From assembly GCA_030512335.1 (NCBI GenBank), contig JAULSU010000005.1:2976001-3040000 (forward strand): a stretch of DNA of 64,000 bases, read 5' to 3'. The translations under genes and the position numbers were made by a program. Of the stretch, positions 15,001-27,606 are shown piece by piece. The first letter of the stretch is position 1. Each line of letters begins with the position of its first letter. This DNA comes from Immersiella caudata. Its lineage: Eukaryota > Ascomycota > Sordariomycetes > Sordariales > Lasiosphaeriaceae. A model generated the notes under the pieces. The model was given only the letters and a program-made list of their open reading frames with translations, ran no database searches and was not told where the DNA came from.

Positions 15001-15190
15001 CCGATTCTAGCCCGCCATCGGTGCAGAGCTGATCCATACCCCGGATCGCACACCTGAGCCCGCAAGCCAACGCATTCCCGCCTCCAAAGCGAATCCGACA
15101 TTCGCGATCGTGTCGCGAAGACGTCGACAACATTCGTCCTGACCACAACTCTTCTCTTGCTCGATCCGTCGAGCAGCTACCCCACCGATT
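1..15190. other. Gene-free region upstream of the DUF3295 gene
   Basis: I see no convincing protein gene in this stretch on either strand. Open frames are at most about 250 codons, overlap in several frames, have unbiased composition and show no recognisable domain. Base composition is mixed and CpG and CpA are common, so it does not look like DNA degraded by repeat-induced point mutation. Short A/T-rich tracts occur near 70-145, 2390-2430, 4215-4270, 5150-5170, 5430-5460, 7990-8035 and 10825-10920. The last 900 bases or so (about 14280-15190) are rich in C and A, with CA- and CT-type runs, as in a long fungal 5' leader, and probably belong to the gene that starts at 15191. I found no tRNA or 5S rRNA. 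Confidence 0.6.
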
Positions 15191-17012
15191 ATGCCGCTGT
15201 CTTTAGAAACGCCCGTACTCCAAGTGGACGCCAACGTGATCCATAAGGTGGACACAACCAACCCAGAGAACCTTTTTAGCATGTGGACAGGTGAGTTTTT
15301 GACGCCACCACCGTACGTGTTTGCGCGCGCAGTGTTGCTGACGGGCTTTTGTGGCAGTCTTTGCCAGGTGTCGTGACTCGGTAGCCCAAGGCCGAAGACT
15401 GGAGAACCTCAGCTGGAGACTCTGGAACAGAGAGACTTTTTGCTGCGAGAGCGGCGAGTCTATGGTTCAGTATTCTGCAACCAGCCAGCCGCGAACCATT
15501 GAGCACGCACGCGAGTTCATCGGCGACGACCTCCCTCAGCTATCAGGGAGCGTCGACTCGGTTGCCGACGAAGAGGCAGTCGACTTCACAGCAGAGTCAG
15601 CCCCGCTAGATATTTTGCGACCGCGGATACGAAGACAAGACTCGTGTGCCAGCAGCCGCAGCCGCGGAAAGGAACGGCACATCACCTCTGACGATTTAGA
15701 GAAGATGGTCGTCTCCATAGTTGAGGCCAAGGTGCCACTCAACGCCCCACTCCCCAACATCTCACTCTCCCCACTAGAGCAAGAAAAGCCCTCGCGCTCT
15801 CCCGAACCCGAGCGCTCCGGCTCGACGACCACCGAGTCGCCCTGCGAGACTTCGGAAACCCCCTCGATGGAGTCTCTTCAGCCCGCAGCGCTCTCCGAGT
15901 CGGCCACCCAGAGGACTACCATCGTCACTCTGGGCTTTTCGCCCACCGCTCGCGCGACATGCCGCATTACCTCTCAGGTGTCGCAGGCCTCCACCTCGAG
16001 CGCCATCCCGGAGCCGAACGATACCCCCGCACCGAAAATCGTGCAGCCTAAGAAGCAACAGGCCAAGTTCGACCTCGGCGGCTCCTCTGGGTCGGGTGAG
16101 GACTCCTACACTGATCGCAGCCTCGACGCGCGAAGACAGCCTGTCCCGCAGCAAAAGAAGTCCGTCTTCCAGATCGGCCGGGAATCTTCCGAAGCGGAGA
16201 GCTCTCTCAAGAGCGCGCTCCACCCTGCCCGGCAAGGCTCGCTCCTGAACGCGCAAAAGAAGACAGCGTCCTTCAGCAACCACGTCGTCACTCAGACCTA
16301 CAGCTCGGCAATTAGCGACGGCGAGCAATCCGATACTGACTATGTTGACGAGAGCGCGATTGACGACGATGATGATTCGTCTGACTGGGAAGATTCGGTG
16401 GAGGACAGCGGCAAGTCGAGTGTCGAGGACAAGTTCAACTTCCAACGCGTCGACTCCAAGCCGGATCTCACCTCTCGCCGGTCTCTCATCACCTTGATGC
16501 TTGCGCAAGGCAACCGCTCCCAGAGACTTGGCAACAACGCGTCTCAGTCCACCTCGGCACTGCCTCGCGCTCGCACCGCGCTCAACGGCCCCTCACTGGT
16601 CAACTCCCCCAACGATTCGGATGAGGCACCACTCATGATGAAGCGGGGGACACGCGCGCCACCCATGCGCCCTATCAACGAGGTTCCCCGATCGAGTGCG
16701 CAGCCTATCAACGTGACCGCCACCGGCATCAACCACCAAGCCGCGCTCTCTCCAAGGACTACACGTCGCAACATGCTCGCCACCGAGCTGACCGAGTCTC
16801 TCCGGAGACAGCTTCTCTGGGAGCGATCGCAGAAGAGCTCGACAGCCAACGCAGTCCTCAAGCGCCGTCACACTTCACACGACGTTGCAAACCTTAAGCA
16901 GTATCCGGAGAGGCCTTACATGAACAGGGCCAACAACGACGCCAATGCCGGCAGCTGGGACCAGTACTTCAATAAGGATACTTTCACCGGCTACCACGCT
17001 CAAGGCTGGTAA
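15191..17012 (+). CDS. AreA GATA-like / DUF3295 (Mks1-type) regulatory protein
   Basis: Two exons, 15191-15290 and 15358-17012, joined over a 67-nt GTGAGT...CAG intron, give 584 residues. The splice creates the continuous block SMWTVFARCRDSVAQGRR followed by LENLSWRLWNRE at about residues 30-57. This is the short conserved motif found in fungal AreA-type nitrogen regulators and Mks1-like proteins (GATA_AreA family). The middle is Ser/Pro/Thr-rich and disordered. An acidic stretch ending in SDWEDS lies near residues 385-400. The C-terminus carries the DUF3295-type ending with SWDQYF and YHAQGW. No zinc finger is present, so it is probably a cofactor or signalling regulator in nutrient (TOR/nitrogen) control rather than a DNA-binding factor; that role is inferred from yeast Mks1. 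The start is the ATG just before the conserved N-terminal block. It has no close neighbour on either side. Confidence 0.88.
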
Positions 17013-20000
17013 ACACCTAATACCTAGTCGACGATACCAATACCCACCCACCACTACCTGCATATATCCGACACGTCTTTATTAGCAAGATACCCCAGAG
17101 GAGGTGACGGCGATGCATCAGGCAGACAGTATAGCTGCCGTGTACACTTGATTCAAGCATTGCGAGGGAGCTACTTTTTTCTTGACGACATGGTGCATTG
17201 GCGTTCTCCTCATTTTCAGCACCGCGTCGACGGTCGCATTGCATTGCATCAATCCGGCCAGGATTCTAATTCATCACACGGCATATCGGCCTGGTCGGAT
17301 GGTCATTCATGGGCACTGGTTCTGGAAACATTTTGGGAACTGGCAGCATGGTTGTGACCGATGTTCTACAATGGCGATGGCATCACTGCCCTATTACTTG
17401 GGAGGAAGGGCGGCATTCTCTGAGTTTTTTGTTACTTCATCAAGCGGCGTCCTGTTTTTACTGTTTTCTTCGTCTCATCAATGATACCACGATGTGTGCG
17501 GTGGATGGGCATCTCTTGTTTTCCCTTTGGCTTGTAATCTAGGCTCAAATCGAGCCACCTTCCTTGCGGTCCGCAAGGAGAGGCGATGGGAGGAGGTCAT
17601 ATGATGTTGTGAGCAGGGGCAAAAGGAGGCGAAGCGGGGAAAAGCGAAGCAACGATCGAGACGGGCTGATGACCAGGAGCGGAAAGGGAGAACCCAAAAA
17701 AGCTCCCATATGACAAAAGTGGCGGGAGCAGAGGGGGAGCAAAAAGCCTCTCTGCTTCGGGGGAAAAGACAAAAGCCAGAAAGATAGCAAAAAGACTGGG
17801 GAAAACCAGCCAAAAACAGCCACAAATTACGAATGAAGATACCTTCTCAAGGTCCTGTAGTGTGTCCAGCTCGCATTGTGATGTCTGTGTTTGTGTACCT
17901 CGACCTGAGTGGCCTGGAGGCGATGTAGATGAGCTAAATTGGGTTTGACGTCGTTCGGACGAGGTGTGGACCTTGCGCGCAGCATATGAAAGTCGGTTGG
18001 AGGTTGGCGCTGGTTTCTCCAAACTCCAACGGCAAACTTTAGTTCGGCGGTACCGCCTTGTTTTTTTCTTCTTATTCTTATTCTAATCACTGATGTAATA
18101 AAGCATGGTATTACTTGGCGTGAGGTACTGTCTATTGAGGCTTTCCACCGTTTTGAAGAGTTTGGTTCAGGTTGTGGCTGAATACACAGAGACTGAACTG
18201 GATCCAGGATGTGATGCAGAGCGATAGAAAGGGTGGTAGGCATCCCTTGTTGTGTGTGTTGGAGGGGTGGTGTGAGAGGATGGGATGATGCGGGTTGAAA
18301 AGGGAGCTTATTTGAGGGAGGGGGCATCATCCGATGTGTTTTCTTGAGGATCGAGTTGGGTGAGTAAGTGAGGGGTTTGGGATGGATCGGTGTGAGATTG
18401 GCTTCGCTGGACCTTTCGAGATCTTGGGTTTTTTTTTAGCGCGTCTTTTCCAGGTATCTGCTGTGTTCATTGCTTTTTGCCATTCTTACATTTAGAGTTC
18501 AGGACGCCGTTTTTTTTCTCTTCGCATGGTCCCTCAACCTAACTGTGGCGACTCCCAGCCTGGACTCGGAAAGTGGGCAAACACCACACCAACAACCACC
18601 ATGCCCTTGCCTGCCATGGCCAAACCCGACGCCTCTGCCGCATCGGTACCTTACCCGATCTCACAGGTACCAGACAGCACGTCAAATGTCAGAAAATATA
18701 TACACCAGGGCGCTTAAACTCGCATAGATTTAGTTGTGTGTGGGCGGCCTGGACGCTTGTCAGAGGCGCGGATAGCGGAAAAGGGGTGCTATCTATCTAT
18801 TTATTTTATACAACACCCCCCTTTCGCAGCAGAACCACTTTTGCCGGCGGATCGTTCTGGAACGTGGTTCCTGCTTACTTGCCTTTGGCCTTACCGGCTT
18901 ACCCTCTATTGATGATGACGTATATTCTGAGCATTGTCCATGGACAGGTTTAGGTCAGCTGGCCTCAAGGGTATGTTTGTGTCACCCCCTGAGATGGTGT
19001 GAGCGTTTCTTTGTCTTTTCTGGGGAGGGAGGATTGCCTTGCCGGCGGCGCAGTTTGGGGATCGGCTATTGTGAGATCGCACGGGAGTGCCCATCGGTGA
19101 CTTCCCACGGCGTAGCAAGGCTTGGTGGCGTGACATAGGCGATCGAGAGATATTAGATGAAGGCATTCAGGGGGCCGAACGGGTAGCCTTGCACTGCCAC
19201 GTCGACACCAGACCGGACCGATGAGGCTGGAACGTAGGGCTTTTTTAGCGATATCCCACCGTCCGAGACAAGATGGAATAAATAAATGAAAAATAAAAAG
19301 AAGCATATATCGACGTGCTGTCTGGCCTGTTGGGCGCAGACGGGTAGGCAAGGCGCGCTTCCGCCTTGGTGCGTGCAGGAGGTAAGTACCTTACGTCAAG
19401 TACCCTAACAAACGTCAAGTTGGCGGTCTGTCATGGAAATGCAAGAGATCCACGCAGCAAGGCTCGTTTGGATGCAGAACATTGCTCGGCTGGGAAAGCG
19501 TCACCGCTGAAACCGCGCTCCATCTGTCTGTAGTCAGGGTCTTCGCTCCCCCTTCCCTCCGGGCCCAATGCAAGTCACCGCGGATCCCTTGCTGCCTGCG
19601 GGCAGTAACCTCGAGGTTTGCGTGGAACTCACAAACCATACCCACGCTGTGTATTTCACAGTGAGCACCTCCCGAGATGACTTGCTGCGTTGGCATCCTC
19701 GCGGAAGCTGTTTGTGTCTCTTGAGCAGCTCACCGACAACTTCCCGGCTGTCCACCCCCTCTTCCCCCGCCACCCCTTCGCATGACAAACGCAAACGGCG
19801 AAAAGTACAGTGAAGGTGCAAAAAAGGCCTCACCGCCTGGGTCATGGGAACCCCACGGGCGGACCACGGACCGAGAACGACCAGCTAGCTGGCGATGCGA
19901 TGGCGGGGCTCAGCCGGGGGCGTCGTGGGCGGGGGAGTCGGGAGACGTACGGCGGCACGGACGGGAAATCGATTATGTGTATCGATTTGATCGCCTGTGA

Positions 20001-23000
20001 AGAATTGAGTAAGTGCGAATTGCGATCGATTGCAACATCACCGCGGGGCTGCCGCGCATTGCTAGTCGCATCTCTTCATCGGGAATGGTCTACGTCTCGT
20101 CACCGATGAGCAGCGTGTCCGCCCAATCGCCAACCGCGTCACCAAAAACAAACGACATGATCGATTTCCGCAAAGCCTTGCTCCTGATCCCTTTGTTTTC
20201 TTTGCTTTTCCCTCCCTTCGCCATCACGTGGCCATGTCTGAGATTCCATCTCCCGATGTGCATCTGAATCAACGAAAAGCAAATATTCGGGATCGTGATG
20301 GTGGGGATTGGTTGCGCTAAGATGAAGTCTCAAATCCGGTTTTGTGGTTTCGCTGAGAGCAGCTGACCTTGAGGGCTGCCAGTTGTTCAATTGGTGGTCC
20401 GTTTTCGCTCCGCGGCAGCCCCGTTGCGGTCACCTAGTTAGGCCGCGCCTGTGAATGGACGATGCCCTACGGACGGATTGCCGGTAGGGGTGGCGTTGAG
20501 GGAGGGCGGAATGCCGCTGCGGGGGCGGAACAGCTGCCACTCACAAAACGCTTCCCAAGCTCCAGAGCTCGAGGTGTGTGGACCTGGAAAACCCTTTGCC
20601 GGGGTGCATCCAACGCATGAACATCAACAAGTGTCGGTGAGGTCACCGCCCTTGCACCCGTTCGTGTCGCGCGAAGTACTGCGAGACGGTCGTGAAGGTG
20701 TTGCAGGGCAGCCATCAGGCCTGGTGTCTTTGAGATTTGTCTTGAGTATTCCCCGAAGGCTGCGTCCAGGTCACCCGGAGGGGAGACACGTCAGACCCCT
20801 CAGGTGTCAGGCCGAGAGGAAAACAAAACGAGGTTTGAGATCCTGCCTTGTGTGATATCTGGCTGGCGACTCCAATAAGGGCCGCCGTCACAGCTCATCA
20901 GCCGCTGTGACCGCACCAGCGAGCCAACCCCCCGTTTCTAGGCAGCGCGCCAAAGGCGACTGTTGCGAATGCCGCTAGTCGCGACCTGCCAAACCGTGCT
21001 TATCAGATCACAACAAGGCGTAATCAACACGCCCATCACCGTTTCGGTCGGCTCTAACATTAGAGGACGCTCCGATACAGGCAGCGGGTGAGGTCAGACG
21101 TGGGGAGTGGGAAAGAGGACGAGGTGAGACGCATCGGTGGCTTGCAGCTGTGGTGACAGCTCGCTCCACCCCTGTCCACAAGCCTGGAGGCCTGGCAGAC
21201 GCGTCTGGTGGATATGATTTTAATTATTTGGGATTTAAAAAATCGATTTTATCGGCTGTGGGGAACTCCCTGGGTTATCGTGAACAACTCATCTCTGAAT
21301 GCCCCTCGGTTGGATCGCAGCAGCCCCGGCGCGGCAAGCCGACATGCGAGACAGCGAAGCCCCGCGTAACGATGGCCCGTGATGGGGGGGAGCACCCACG
21401 ATAAGGCTTATCGGATGCATAAGGTTGCGGCTTCCAGCTTGCCCGCTCGCAAATCAAATGGCTGGCGCTGGCTCGATGCCCGCTCACCGACTTTTATGAC
21501 TGCATTCTGGTCCGCTGCCCGTGCTGTGCGCCTGTCCGTGGGCCTTGCTGGCCCGGCTCTTGGATCGTCATATCACTCACCATCGGGGGCGTAACGTTGT
21601 GTTCACGTATCCATTGGTCACGGGCACCAGCAGTCGCGAGCTGCCAACGCCTTCCTTTCGCTGAGGCGCAATCTGCCCGGTACGCAATCCGCCCCCCGCG
21701 CGCCGTACCAGGGAGAAGGTAGCCATGACATCCGCAAGTCAACCTGGCCTAGATCGGGGGTGTAGCCGTTACCAATGCCCTCCGATCGGAGGTGTGCAGG
21801 CCTGGCCTTCGGGTCGTATTCTGGCTCTCTTGGGACCACCATCGGCGAGCTCTGTGGCCCCATTGGCCAGTTGTCACAGTCGGTTCACAGCAAATATACA
21901 ACACAGCAATTACTTCCCGCTCGCAGCATGTCACATATCAGATGGCCAAGGCCCTCCTCTGCCAATGACTTCAACATCAACCCCTCCAAGCCCGTTGTGT
22001 TGGGCACCTCGACAGGAAACACGAAGGGCCAGCGCAGCGACATCATGAAACCTCGTCGGATCGGATGTCGTCTTCCCCTTCGACTGTTGTGAGCTCTGCG
22101 GCAAAAGTTGGGCATCCACCAGGGCCTCGATGATGCAATCTCAACAATTCCGAAGCGAGTCGACCCCCCATAGGTATCGGGCCTTTATCGGTCGCCGCGG
22201 CTGCGCTTTGCTTCCAGCGCTCACGGTGGGCCTCGCTGTGGATAACACCTCGGCTGGCGTGGAGCTCTGGAAATAAGCAAGGAGGGGGAGGCTCCAGTTT
22301 TGGAAGGCTTCCAGAAGCCTTCGACCTGACTTCGCTCTCCACCGACCTCGTGGCAACTAAAAAACATCGCCGAGGCACCGAACTCCTCCGTGCACCACTG
22401 ACTCGCTCGGCATTGTCAGCAATGTCGTTTCAATCGCGGCATCTGGAGCTGACCTGCCACCGATGCCACGGTGCTCCCCTGGATCAACCCCTTGGAATCG
22501 ATGGTACTTTGCCTCAAGTCACGGTGACGCCGCGCCATTTCACCCTCCTCACCTTCGGCCCATTGCCTTGCCGTGGCCCACGATGTCGCCCGCTCGACCG
22601 GGGCCGGGTCCACACTCCAGGGCATCCGGGGACCGCGGTTTTGGTTTTACGATCCTTCCCGTTTGGCCCGGCTCGTCTGTTTCGACGCACCGGTCCGCAC
22701 GACTTCCCAGGGCGCTAGCCAACGCCGCCCAGCCGAGCAGTTTGTGCTGGGTACTTGCCGAGGCTCATGATTTGGGGGCAAACAACAAAGTCATGAGCCT
22801 CCGGGGCGTCCTTTTCCCCTTCCAACGGCTCCGGCATCTCCAACGACTTACCCTCTTAGGCGCAATCTCTAGAGTCTGGGGAAGGCGCTCCGCTCAGGTA
22901 CCAGTACCACGAGCTCGGTTCTCCGGCCTACGAAATCAACAAACCCGCTAGAGCTCATGGTGGATTTCCACGTGTTGCCCCAAGACAACAACCTCCTGGA

Positions 23001-25878
23001 TTTGCCATATCCAGATGCCAAAGCTAGGATAACTGACGCTCTAGGCCAAACACTATCCAGCCTCGTTTATCAACACCGACGTGTGAAAGTCGTTTCGAGG
23101 TATCTAGCGCATCTATTTTCGTCCTACGTGGCTTTATCAAGCCTCGCCGTTTTGCCCTCTACACTACACCGGGGGACACAATGGGACCAAGTGGCAGCAA
23201 CCCATATCCCGGTAGTCAGGGGAAGTGAACCCCGCGTGGGGGAGATGGCACGAAACGGTCGAAACGGAGTGGGTGATGTGAGGTCATAGCCAAACTCAAA
23301 TATCGGTTTCACGCCTTCAACGCTCCCCGGTCTCCTCTTGTCACAAGCCAGCCGAGCAGTTTGGTTTGCTAATTGATAAAATCATTGATTTTTTTTTATT
23401 CTTGGTTCTTTATTTTATCCCTTCACGCCAAACTGAAGGCTACCTCCCTAGTCCCGGTTTGCACGTGGCCCAGAGATAAAACAACTTGTACTTACCCCTG
23501 CACTATCACATGTCGGCCGACTAGATATTTGCCCAGTATGCTATTTTTGCATATCGGAGCTATGTGCAGCGCGCTGTTAGTCGAACCTGGGGTGCGTAGA
23601 GCTCTGCAACAGCGATGGGCCGAGCGTGGGGAAGCGGGAGGCTTGTGATCATTTTCCTTTCCCCCTCGAGCCTTCCCCTCGGGATCGAGAAGTTTGGGTG
23701 GTTTGCAGTGGTGGTGCCTGTACCATGTGGTTAGGTGCAGTGCGGGGAGAAAGGGGAGAGGATTCGGGTGGGAAAGGGGGAGCATGGCATGTGCTCTGCT
23801 CTGCTCGGGATATATCGGAGGGTTGAGGGGTTCAGAGAAGGTTTGATGGCTTTGGGCCGACGCGGTGATGCTATGATGCCGGGCTATGGATGGCTGCTCG
23901 TGGTGTTCAGGGGAAGGGGAGTGGCAAGGGCTGAGGTGTTGACGTGTTGGGAGGCGATTGTGCTTGTGATGTTGGTGGATTTTGATGCTGGATCATGGAG
24001 CGTATTTGGCTTGGGTCTTTGGAGAATCTGGTAAGTTTGTATTTGCATTCGAAGCTACCGATGATGCTGTGCCAGTGAGGGTTTGGGTGCGGTTTAAGAT
24101 GGCTCATCTTGGAGGACCGTGGATGGTTCGGCTCTCGCCGCGAACTCTTACGGGTTAAGGCATACCTGTTAAGTGAGTCGCAGGAGCAGTAACAAGCAGT
24201 TTCTGCCCCCGTATGTAGATGATAAATGGTTTTTGTTACGCATAGTCCACCCAGGCTCCGAATGAGTGGCACGTATACGCCGTGGTTTAGATTGGTGGTC
24301 TTTGGCCTGTGAGCCGGTGTGGACAGGAGGCGAGACACCAATGGTGACCCGAGGGTTGAGCCTCGTCAAGATGATGTGCCCCCTTGTCTACGCTGTGCCA
24401 TGGGCCATTAGATATTGGAGACGAGAAGACTGGCATTGATCCTGATGCAGCTTATGCTGTCATGGTTACTGGTGTTCGCCAGCTGATCCCCTCGAAGGGT
24501 GTTGGTTCGTATCTGGAAAAAGGGGCTAGTAAACAACATCAACATCACCGGCATCCCTTGCCGTGTATGGTCCACAAAACCCCACGGCTGTAGACACTTG
24601 GGCTTACAAGATCTGTAACCATCTTATGTGTTCTGCGTGAGGTCTGTCATGGTCCGACGATGCCATGACCGCCCCCTGAATACAAACAACACTTGTTGAT
24701 AAGAACCTAGCGTTCGTAAAACTACGAGACACTTCATTCTATTGCAAACCCGCGGTCTCGCCTCTACGGGAATGGTCTCGCCAGATGAAGGGCTCTTCAT
24801 CTCACTGTCAGCCCCTGACGACGCCCCCAACACGGGTTGGGAACCTAGCGTCAGGCTGCGGACAATTCACTCACACGAACTCCTGACTGAAGATACTTGA
24901 ACACCGCAAAATCCAAGTTCGCTTAGTTTCAGAAATTAGCTCCTACGAAGGGATCGGTTCACTTGGACGCCATTTCCATTGCTCCCATATTTAGAAAATC
25001 CCATCTGGGACATGGAAACCTCACCCAAGTTCCAGGTTGTCAACATACACAGAGGTAGGTAATCTGGAATCATCAGAACTAATCTCACCCAAACAAACCG
25101 CATCAGCACCAGGCCGATCGTGCCAGTCAGTGGGGTGGATGACACGTCGACTCTTCCAAGAGTCGTCATCCCTGGGAATAGACTCCAACCTCGTGGCTGC
25201 CTGCTGAACGGCTACCCGCGACAACGGGAAAGAATTCATCACTTTAGCATCCATCTCATTGGCCAACCGCAAAGACTATCACTACCTACTGGATGTCGAC
25301 TTGCACGTCATGCAAAGAAAGTACCTCGTTACACATACATGCCCTACCAAGCCCAATCCAACCCGCAACGAAGCACTCAAGTGAACACCTTGCCCCATGC
25401 CTGTCCAAGGCCCCTAGAGAAAACGAAAGCATGTCCTTATAACCATTGCTTTTTGTCATCGACTGCGCCGAACACATCATAACTGGGGCTGAAAGAACGT
25501 CATTCTCATAATCAAACCACCTAAACACCCGGGAATATTGCCCCATCAGCAATTAAATAAATCACTTTTGTGAGGGCCGTCAAGAAGGAAACCGAGAGAA
25601 CGTCCTATGAAACTCCAAGAACGGTACGTGTTGACGGGGTCCCGCCTTGGCCGATGTCCAGAAGCTATCGTCAATCGAGCATGTTGGTGTCCATTCCTCA
25701 AGGCTCAGTTCAATGGTCCATAGACTTTTCGATGCATTTTTGCGAACCGTTACTAAAAATCCCTCGACACAGAAGATGTCCTGGCTCGGTCCGCGTTCAG
25801 CTCCTAGTCCGAGGGGGAAGCGCGCCGAATGGGAGATGACCTCATTCGGGCCCCTTCGCTTTCGCTTTCGCGCTCACT
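17013..25878. other. Gene-free region between DUF3295 and SR-protein genes
   Basis: No supported gene is visible. Open frames are short, mutually overlapping and without recognisable domains. The first few hundred bases probably hold the 3' UTR of the DUF3295 gene. Short A/T-rich tracts lie near 18060-18085, 19265-19310, 21215-21255 and 23370-23425. A perfect 11-bp inverted repeat with a 20-nt spacer is at 22760-22801. I found no transposase, reverse transcriptase, tRNA or rRNA signature. Confidence 0.55.
22760..22801. repeat. 11-bp inverted repeat, 20-nt spacer
   Basis: The arms GAGGCTCATGA (22760-22770) and TCATGAGCCTC (22791-22801) are exact reverse complements. The 20-nt spacer is A/C/G-rich. 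It lies in a gene-free stretch. It could be a dyad binding site or a hairpin, or it could be chance in a 64-kb window. Confidence 0.5.
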
Positions 25879-27606
25879 CTAGTAGCGGCGTTCGTAGTCA
25901 CGCGGGGGGTACGGCTCCCTAGGGTACGGATCACGGGGCGGGAAGTCCACCGGTGGCGCCCGACGGTCATATGAGGGCGGACGTCCGTTCATGTACGGGT
26001 CCGGAGGGTAGTCACGAGGAGCGCCACGGTACGGGTCGTAATCACGACGCGGCGGATAGTCCTCGACCGGGCCGCGACGAGGGGGGGACCGGTAGCCGCC
26101 TCTGCGGTCATCGTAATAGTCACGTCTGGGCGGCGAGCGCTCGCGATATCCATCACGGTAGCCAGAGTCCCTGCGGGGGGGGCTGTAGCCACCTGGGACG
26201 CGGGGCGGCGGTCCGCGGCGGTAGTCGTCGTCCCCAGCCGGCGGGTAGGCGCGGCGCGGGGACCGAGACCGGGCACGATCGCCACGAGGAACATCAGGCT
26301 GCGTCTAGACGAAGAGTGAGCTGGCGTCTGTCAAAACGTAAAGGAGACACCCACGTTGGCAACACAGGTAACGCGCTGGCCCTTAAACTCGCGCTGATCA
26401 AGCTTCTCAACGGCAGTTCTCAGGTCGGCGGCTGTCTCGAACTCGACAAAGCTAGATGTTGAGTTAACCAGAGTACCTTGAAGGTGAACTGGCAAGGAAA
26501 ACATACCCTTCACCGTTGGCGTTGCGGCCTGTCTCCGAGTAAACGACGTCAAGGCCGGATTGGCGTGCAAAGTCTTTCAGGTCCTATATCCAGAGTCCAT
26601 GTGAGTCGAAGCCCAGACACGTGTCGTTGGCGTTGTCCATGCGAATGAACCAGAGCGATCAATTCCAGCGAAACTAGGATGGTGAGACCAAGGGTGCCGT
26701 CGCTCGGAGTTGTTGCCCCAGTCGAACGTGACCATGAAAAGCAGGGGAATACATGCATGTGATATGCGCCGCATCGAAACGACCAGGCGCAAATATCCAG
26801 ACATGCATACCCGAACGCCTGACACCTCCGGCCCATCAAGTCCTTCGCGTTGGAAATGGAGAAGTGAAGCCTCAAACCGGTTGACCCAAGGTAACTATGG
26901 AGATGCTCAAGGGGCTGACGGTGCGCAGCCCGATCCAAAAGCCTGAGGGGGGGGGTACATCCTATGACTGAATCCGCGGAAAAGGAAGTGGAAGATTTAA
27001 CAGACCTGCCAGGAAGTATCATGGGGGAGCCCGCTGATTTGCATGCGGTGCGGCGTACGGCGAGGCCGGGGCGCGGTGTTGCGGTCGTTGTTGAACCCGT
27101 TTGGCTCACGGTGACGATTGCCTCGGGCGAACTGGACGGTGAGCCGCTCGCCCATGAAGTCCGATCCATCTTTGAATATCTGGTTAGCCAGGGAACAGCG
27201 GGTTGTCAAGGTCGTGGTGAGCGGCGGCATCCACGGGAGGAGGGGCCTAACATACGGAAAGCTGGTGTGCGCAAACGCGGTTAGCTGGCATGTTCAGCAC
27301 GGCGGTCAGCGAGGAGGGCACTTACCAGGGACGACATCGCGCGCGTCCATAGCATCTTTGTACTCGATAAAGCCGAATCCGTTCATCAGCTTGATCTCGG
27401 TGATCTCGCCGGTGCCATGGCTGGCGAAATGGGCCTCAACATCGGCCTTGGTAGCTGTCGACAGGAGTCAGGGAGCCGCCATCAACGGTAGAGGCCGGCA
27501 AGGGGGGTGGGTCCATCCATCAAGCGGCCTTGGGGAAGAGGAGGGCGAGCTCACCATTCCGGGGCAGGTTGCCCAGGTAGAGGCGCGTCGACGACACCTC
27601 AGTCAT
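25879..27606 (-). CDS. srp2: SR-family pre-mRNA splicing factor, two RRMs plus Arg-rich tail (Srp2-like)
   Basis: Six exons (27606-27555, 27454-27326, 27169-27006, 26583-26507, 26451-26355, 26304-25879) encode 314 residues. RRM1 (about 8-80) has the RNP2-like RLYLGNL and RNP1-like GFGFIEY. RRM2 (about 100-173) carries the SR-protein signature SWQDLKD at 113-119, the hallmark of the second, pseudo-RRM of SR proteins. The tail (about 175-314) is rich in RS, PPRRD, DYPP and Tyr/Pro repeats. The family binds exonic enhancers, recruits the spliceosome and takes part in mRNA export in the nucleus; S. pombe Srp2 is the nearest named relative I recognise. Every intron has GT and AG ends and the phases agree. 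Intron 3 (422 nt) is much longer than the others and splits the signature between SWQ and DLKD. The exact orthologue name is less certain than the family. Confidence 0.92.
26584..27005 (-). other. Long third intron of the SR-protein gene
   Basis: This 422-nt intron (donor GTCTGT, acceptor TATAG) lies between the codons for SWQ and DLKD. The other introns in this gene are roughly 50-160 nt. A run of nine G on the + strand (26947-26955), C in the transcript, begins about 50 nt after the donor. The donor is not a strong consensus. Long introns in SR genes are often sites of regulated splicing that controls the gene's own expression; here that is only an inference. Confidence 0.7.

Noticed and set aside
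17827..18330. 167-codon minus-strand frame rich in Pro, His and Gln
   Set aside because: Low-complexity translation without a domain in a gene-free stretch.
23575..23600. TCGAACC, reminiscent of a minus-strand tRNA T-loop
   Set aside because: The flanking bases do not form a five-pair T stem and no matching acceptor or anticodon arm is present. The same test failed for TCGAACC-like words near 3660 and 56752.
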